Source of the DNA: Chitinivibrionales bacterium
GTDB taxonomy: Bacteria > Fibrobacterota > Chitinivibrionia > Chitinivibrionales > JANQEN01
NCBI GenBank assembly: GCA_030593665.1
Contig: JAUVGS010000051.1
Location: 1 to 9,012 of the forward strand
DNA: 9,012 nucleotides
Direction: 5' to 3'
Below are positions 6,292 to 9,012 of the stretch, in pieces (position 1 is the first letter of the stretch; each line of letters opens with the position of its first letter). Under the pieces are notes generated by a model. That model did no database searches and was not told the origin of the DNA. It worked only from the letters and a program-made list of their open reading frames with translations. The position numbers were made by a program, and so were the translations under genes.

Positions 6292-7632
6292 TTATTCCAG
6301 CGAAAACCTCTTCTCAACCATTTTTATATCCAGGTTCTCAAGTTCTTTAAGAACCGGTTCATAGATCTCTTTTTTTGTGGGAATCTGTACACCACGCAGA
6401 GGTATCTTTTCTTCTGCCATCAGTGAAACACCAATTGCCAGAGGTAAACTGACAGTCCGTGCCATAGAGGTGTCCCCATGGGGGATGCCATAATCTATTA
6501 ACGTTGAGGTGATCCTTTCCCTGGTGTTGTCGCTGTTTTTAATAGTAAACGTATGCCTGAGAATTATCATGTCTCTCTCACCATTTTTATAGGCCAGTTT
6601 CTCGAGCAGCAGTTCACTCAATATATCCAGTCTGTTATCACAGTCAGGCACGGTTTCATCTTTGAACAGGCCAAGCCAGTCAAGATTTTTCATGATAAAA
6701 TTATCTTTTGCACAACCTGCTTTCTCCGCTGCTTTTGCATAAATATCATCCTTTTCGCGGGCGCCGATCAGATCTGCCATCATTTTTTTATAGGTAACAC
6801 CTTTAAGAGTGTCCACCGGGGTATCATCGACAAGCCCCAGGTCAACGATCTTTTTAAAGATATCACACCAACCGATATTTCTGTAGGTTCCCCGCATCAC
6901 AGTAAGGGCATCTTTCAGATTATAGAGTTCTTTATACGGCAGGGAATCCCGGTTCGGATACACCTCAAATTCTCCCAGTTCTTCGACCTCTTCAATCCGT
7001 TTATTCAGGAACAGGTCTTTTCCTTCAATAGTCACAATTTCACCGTTTTCAAGGAATTTCGCCGGGTTTCGTGACGCAAGGACTACCCCTTTTGGGCTCC
7101 AGGAGAACTTATAGCCAAAGGGATTGTCGTTGGCTTCGGGGGCGGGAAGGCCGCCGCAATAGGAATAAAAGTGCAGAACTTCCCCACCGTTATTGTAAAC
7201 ATCATCAATAATTTTCATGGCCGACATATGGTCAATACCCGGATCAACGCCGATTTCATTCAGGAACAGAAGGCCTTTGCTTTTTGCTTCATTGTCAAGT
7301 TTTTTCATGTCTTCGCCGACATACGACGTCGTGGCCATATGTTTGTTATTTTTACTACATAGTTTTGCAACGGTGTAATGGTGTACCCATGGAAGGAGAC
7401 TGACAATGATGTCATGATTTTTAATAAGCTGTTCCAATGCATCCCGATTTTCAACAAGTATGTGGCGGGCAGTACCGTTATCATAACCTGAAACCAGTTT
7501 ATCAGCTTTACTTAACACTCTGTCGGCGACGGTCACCGCCAGATTCTTTTTTAATAAATAGGTAACTCCGGGTTTAATGACCAGCCCCGCGCCAAGCACG
7601 ATTATTTTTTTCGTTGTTTGTGTACCTTGCAT
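6292..7632 (-). CDS. Saccharopine dehydrogenase, glutamate-forming (SDH half of LKR/SDH)
   Basis: Oxidises saccharopine to 2-aminoadipate 6-semialdehyde + glutamate using NAD(P)+, the second step of lysine breakdown. From the ATG at 7632 it has 446 residues, like yeast Lys9 and the C-terminal half of AASS. It has a nucleotide-binding Rossmann start (VLGAGLVIKPG, 12-22), SLLPWVHH at 78-85, NEIGVDPGIDHM at 125-136, the family signature YCGGLPAPE at 158-166 with GYKFSWSPKGV at 173-183, YPNRDS at 225-230, and an AASS-like tail KEIYEPVLKELE at 421-432. A GTG at 7641 would add three residues, but AAGGGAG (7643-7649) is then only 1 nt away. It is 10 nt from the ATG, so 7632 is preferred. This site overlaps the stop of the LKR gene, only 15 nt upstream, so the two are surely co-transcribed. 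A reductive, lysine-making role is possible in principle. Confidence 0.93.
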   Translation of the reverse strand: MQGTQTTKKIIVLGAGLVIKPGVTYLLKKNLAVTVADRVLSKADKLVSGYDNGTARHILVENRDALEQLIKNHDIIVSLLPWVHHYTVAKLCSKNNKHMATTSYVGEDMKKLDNEAKSKGLLFLNEIGVDPGIDHMSAMKIIDDVYNNGGEVLHFYSYCGGLPAPEANDNPFGYKFSWSPKGVVLASRNPAKFLENGEIVTIEGKDLFLNKRIEEVEELGEFEVYPNRDSLPYKELYNLKDALTVMRGTYRNIGWCDIFKKIVDLGLVDDTPVDTLKGVTYKKMMADLIGAREKDDIYAKAAEKAGCAKDNFIMKNLDWLGLFKDETVPDCDNRLDILSELLLEKLAYKNGERDMIILRHTFTIKNSDNTRERITSTLIDYGIPHGDTSMARTVSLPLAIGVSLMAEEKIPLRGVQIPTKKEIYEPVLKELENLDIKMVEKRFSLE

Positions 7633-7642
7633 TGTTAGCACG

Positions 7643-7649
7643 CTCCCTT
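7643..7649 (-). promoter_or_regulatory. Ribosome binding site that sets the SDH start
   Basis: AAGGGAG on the minus strand begins within the TAA of LKR. It is 10 nt before ATG 7632 but only 1 nt before GTG 7641, which decides for the ATG. Confidence 0.7.
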
Positions 7650-8979
7650 ACAGGTCGTCGTTAATATAGGAAAAATCAGGTGTCAATTTCCCACGGTAGA
7701 CGATAACCGCTTTTCTGATCGGTTCCGGCAGTTTACATTCAGTAAAATTTGCGGTATAGTCGGCATGTGCAATGGCCGGTACAAACTGTTTCAGATGGGC
7801 GCTGAAATCTATTGAAGCTTCACGGGAGAATTCACAGGGAAGGTTGTCAACCGCCATGACAACAATCCCTTTTCCAGCGACGCCGTCAACCGTTTCATAG
7901 CTCAACGGATTAAAAACATACACGGGATTGTCAGGTGTTGTTGTCCGTATATTACATTCAACCGCACCTTCAACATCACAACTGATATCACCAATTATAC
8001 GAATTCCCGACGAAGCGGTTTTATCAAAAAGATTTTTCAGATACTGTTTAGTGACAAGCTTTGGATAGCGCCCGTCCCAATAAATAGCATTTATCATTAT
8101 CGTAAGATAGGGTATATACTGTTCAAATTGAGACTGATATTTTTCCGGATGATGATAATAGTCATCCAGGTTGAAGGCAGCAACGGAGTTTAACGGACGG
8201 ACTAAATCTTCTTCCTTGAATATCACCTTGTATACTTTTTTCCCGGAGTGTTTTTTCGTTTGCATGAATGTATGCAGTTCAGAAGGTGTGATTTCTTCTG
8301 TCGGGAGAAGGTCATATATTTCCTGTGCACCGTTTGAAACATTGCCGTAGCCGGCAAAGCCGCACATACACGGGCAGAGCGAGTCAGGGAGGCCGGCTTT
8401 TTTTATTTCTTCACCACGTTGCCTGACAGCATTTTTTGCCTGTTCAAGTGAGTTGTAATGAAATGCATGCCGTATCTTTGAAAAGGGATTGTTAATTTTT
8501 TCCCACGCCAACCGCCTGCCAAATGCCCAGAGGGTATCGACCATACCGGCCAATCCGGCATATCTGCCAAAAAAAATAATCCGCTTATTATCATTATCGG
8601 TGATTTTTTCATAATCTATTAAGGTACAGCCAAGAGCCAGTATCCTTTTCAGCATGGGGATGTTCGAGAGTTGTCCCTTAATGGTATGCGAGAAGAACAC
8701 ATAAATTTTTTCCGGCTCCAGAAGCGCTTCGGGTATTTCTTTTACTGCGAATATAACTTTGCATTCGGATAAATCGTCTTTTGTCTCCACTCCTGCATCG
8801 GAATAGTCTTTATCCGGATATATCCGTATCGGGCATGGTTGTACAATACTTTTGATGCCATGCACATCTTGCAGTTCTTTAATTGCATCCGGAACTAACG
8901 GCGTGCGTTTTTCCCATTTGTTTTTATCTTCCCGCCTGATACCTATAATGCATTCTGTATTATTTTGAGGTTGTGCCAA
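7648..8979 (-). CDS. Lysine-ketoglutarate reductase (LKR half of LKR/SDH)
   Basis: Condenses lysine with 2-oxoglutarate and reduces the product to saccharopine with NAD(P)H in the cytosol. The 443 residues align by eye with the N-terminal half of animal AASS. Motifs: GIRREDKNKWEKRTPLVP at 13-30, FFSHTIKGQ at 95-103, LIDYEK at 120-125, the glycine-rich GYGNVSNGAQEIYDLLP at 210-226, INAIYWDGRYPKLVT at 296-310, GDISCDVEGAVE at 330-341, and VDNLPCEFSREAS at 377-389. Just before the glycine-rich loop is CPCMC (202-206), where human AASS has no cysteines. The start is TTG at 8977-8979 with AGGGG (8987-8991) 7 nt upstream; the N-terminus matches the family's, and no ATG is better placed. LKR is the first gene of the visible minus-strand unit. 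Its promoter is probably beyond the right edge, since only 33 bp remain. Confidence 0.94.
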   Translation of the reverse strand: MAQPQNNTECIIGIRREDKNKWEKRTPLVPDAIKELQDVHGIKSIVQPCPIRIYPDKDYSDAGVETKDDLSECKVIFAVKEIPEALLEPEKIYVFFSHTIKGQLSNIPMLKRILALGCTLIDYEKITDNDNKRIIFFGRYAGLAGMVDTLWAFGRRLAWEKINNPFSKIRHAFHYNSLEQAKNAVRQRGEEIKKAGLPDSLCPCMCGFAGYGNVSNGAQEIYDLLPTEEITPSELHTFMQTKKHSGKKVYKVIFKEEDLVRPLNSVAAFNLDDYYHHPEKYQSQFEQYIPYLTIMINAIYWDGRYPKLVTKQYLKNLFDKTASSGIRIIGDISCDVEGAVECNIRTTTPDNPVYVFNPLSYETVDGVAGKGIVVMAVDNLPCEFSREASIDFSAHLKQFVPAIAHADYTANFTECKLPEPIRKAVIVYRGKLTPDFSYINDDL

Positions 8980-9012
8980 ATGTAATCCCCTGTGCCGGCA
9001 GATAATGATTAT

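Overview
The window reads as chromosomal DNA of an anaerobic bacterium that ferments amino acids. Base composition is moderate in GC. Genes are tightly packed, with purine-rich AGGGG/AGGA ribosome binding sites and some TTG or GTG-proximal starts. The phylum cannot be fixed from the sequence alone. The gene set (ferredoxin-linked 2-oxoacid oxidation, catabolic carbamoyl-phosphate genes, saccharopine-type lysine breakdown) and short AT-rich GGAAATT-type spacer repeats would suit candidate-phylum amino-acid degraders of the Cloacimonetes/Calditrichota kind, but that placement is inference.

Left half, plus strand (1-3448): the possible tail of an upstream gene is followed by a three-gene cassette. 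It holds carbamate kinase, a COG2403 P-loop NTPase (the family annotated as cyclic 2,3-diphosphoglycerate synthetase) and a catabolic-looking ornithine carbamoyltransferase. Together OTC and carbamate kinase would turn citrulline into ornithine, CO2, NH3 and ATP. The role of the NTPase between them is unknown. The leader of the OTC gene carries overlapping inverted repeats.

Middle (3449-3638): a 190-bp convergent spacer with no gene and no clear terminator separates the two transcription units.

Right half, minus strand (8979 down to 3639): the order of reading is lysine-ketoglutarate reductase (LKR), saccharopine dehydrogenase (SDH), a 191-bp spacer, then the alpha subunit and a beta-gamma fusion subunit of a 2-oxoacid:ferredoxin oxidoreductase. 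LKR and SDH are the two halves of the animal/plant LKR/SDH (AASS) protein, here as separate genes in the same order 15 nt apart. They would convert lysine + 2-oxoglutarate via saccharopine to 2-aminoadipate semialdehyde + glutamate. The oxidoreductase next to them is a good candidate for the later 2-oxoadipate to glutaryl-CoA step, which makes reduced ferredoxin; this assignment rests on context only.

The most interesting unreported-looking detail is a 26-codon ORF (6097-6177, minus). It has a strong ribosome binding site, and its stop codon overlaps the start of the alpha-subunit gene, which has no ribosome binding site of its own. Also worth a look are the beta-gamma fusion with a degenerate gamma glycine motif, the COG2403 protein's position, and an element shared, in the same orientation relative to the downstream gene, by the OTC and oxidoreductase leaders. 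I see no mobile element, CRISPR array, tRNA or rRNA, and no gene-free stretch over 300 bases.
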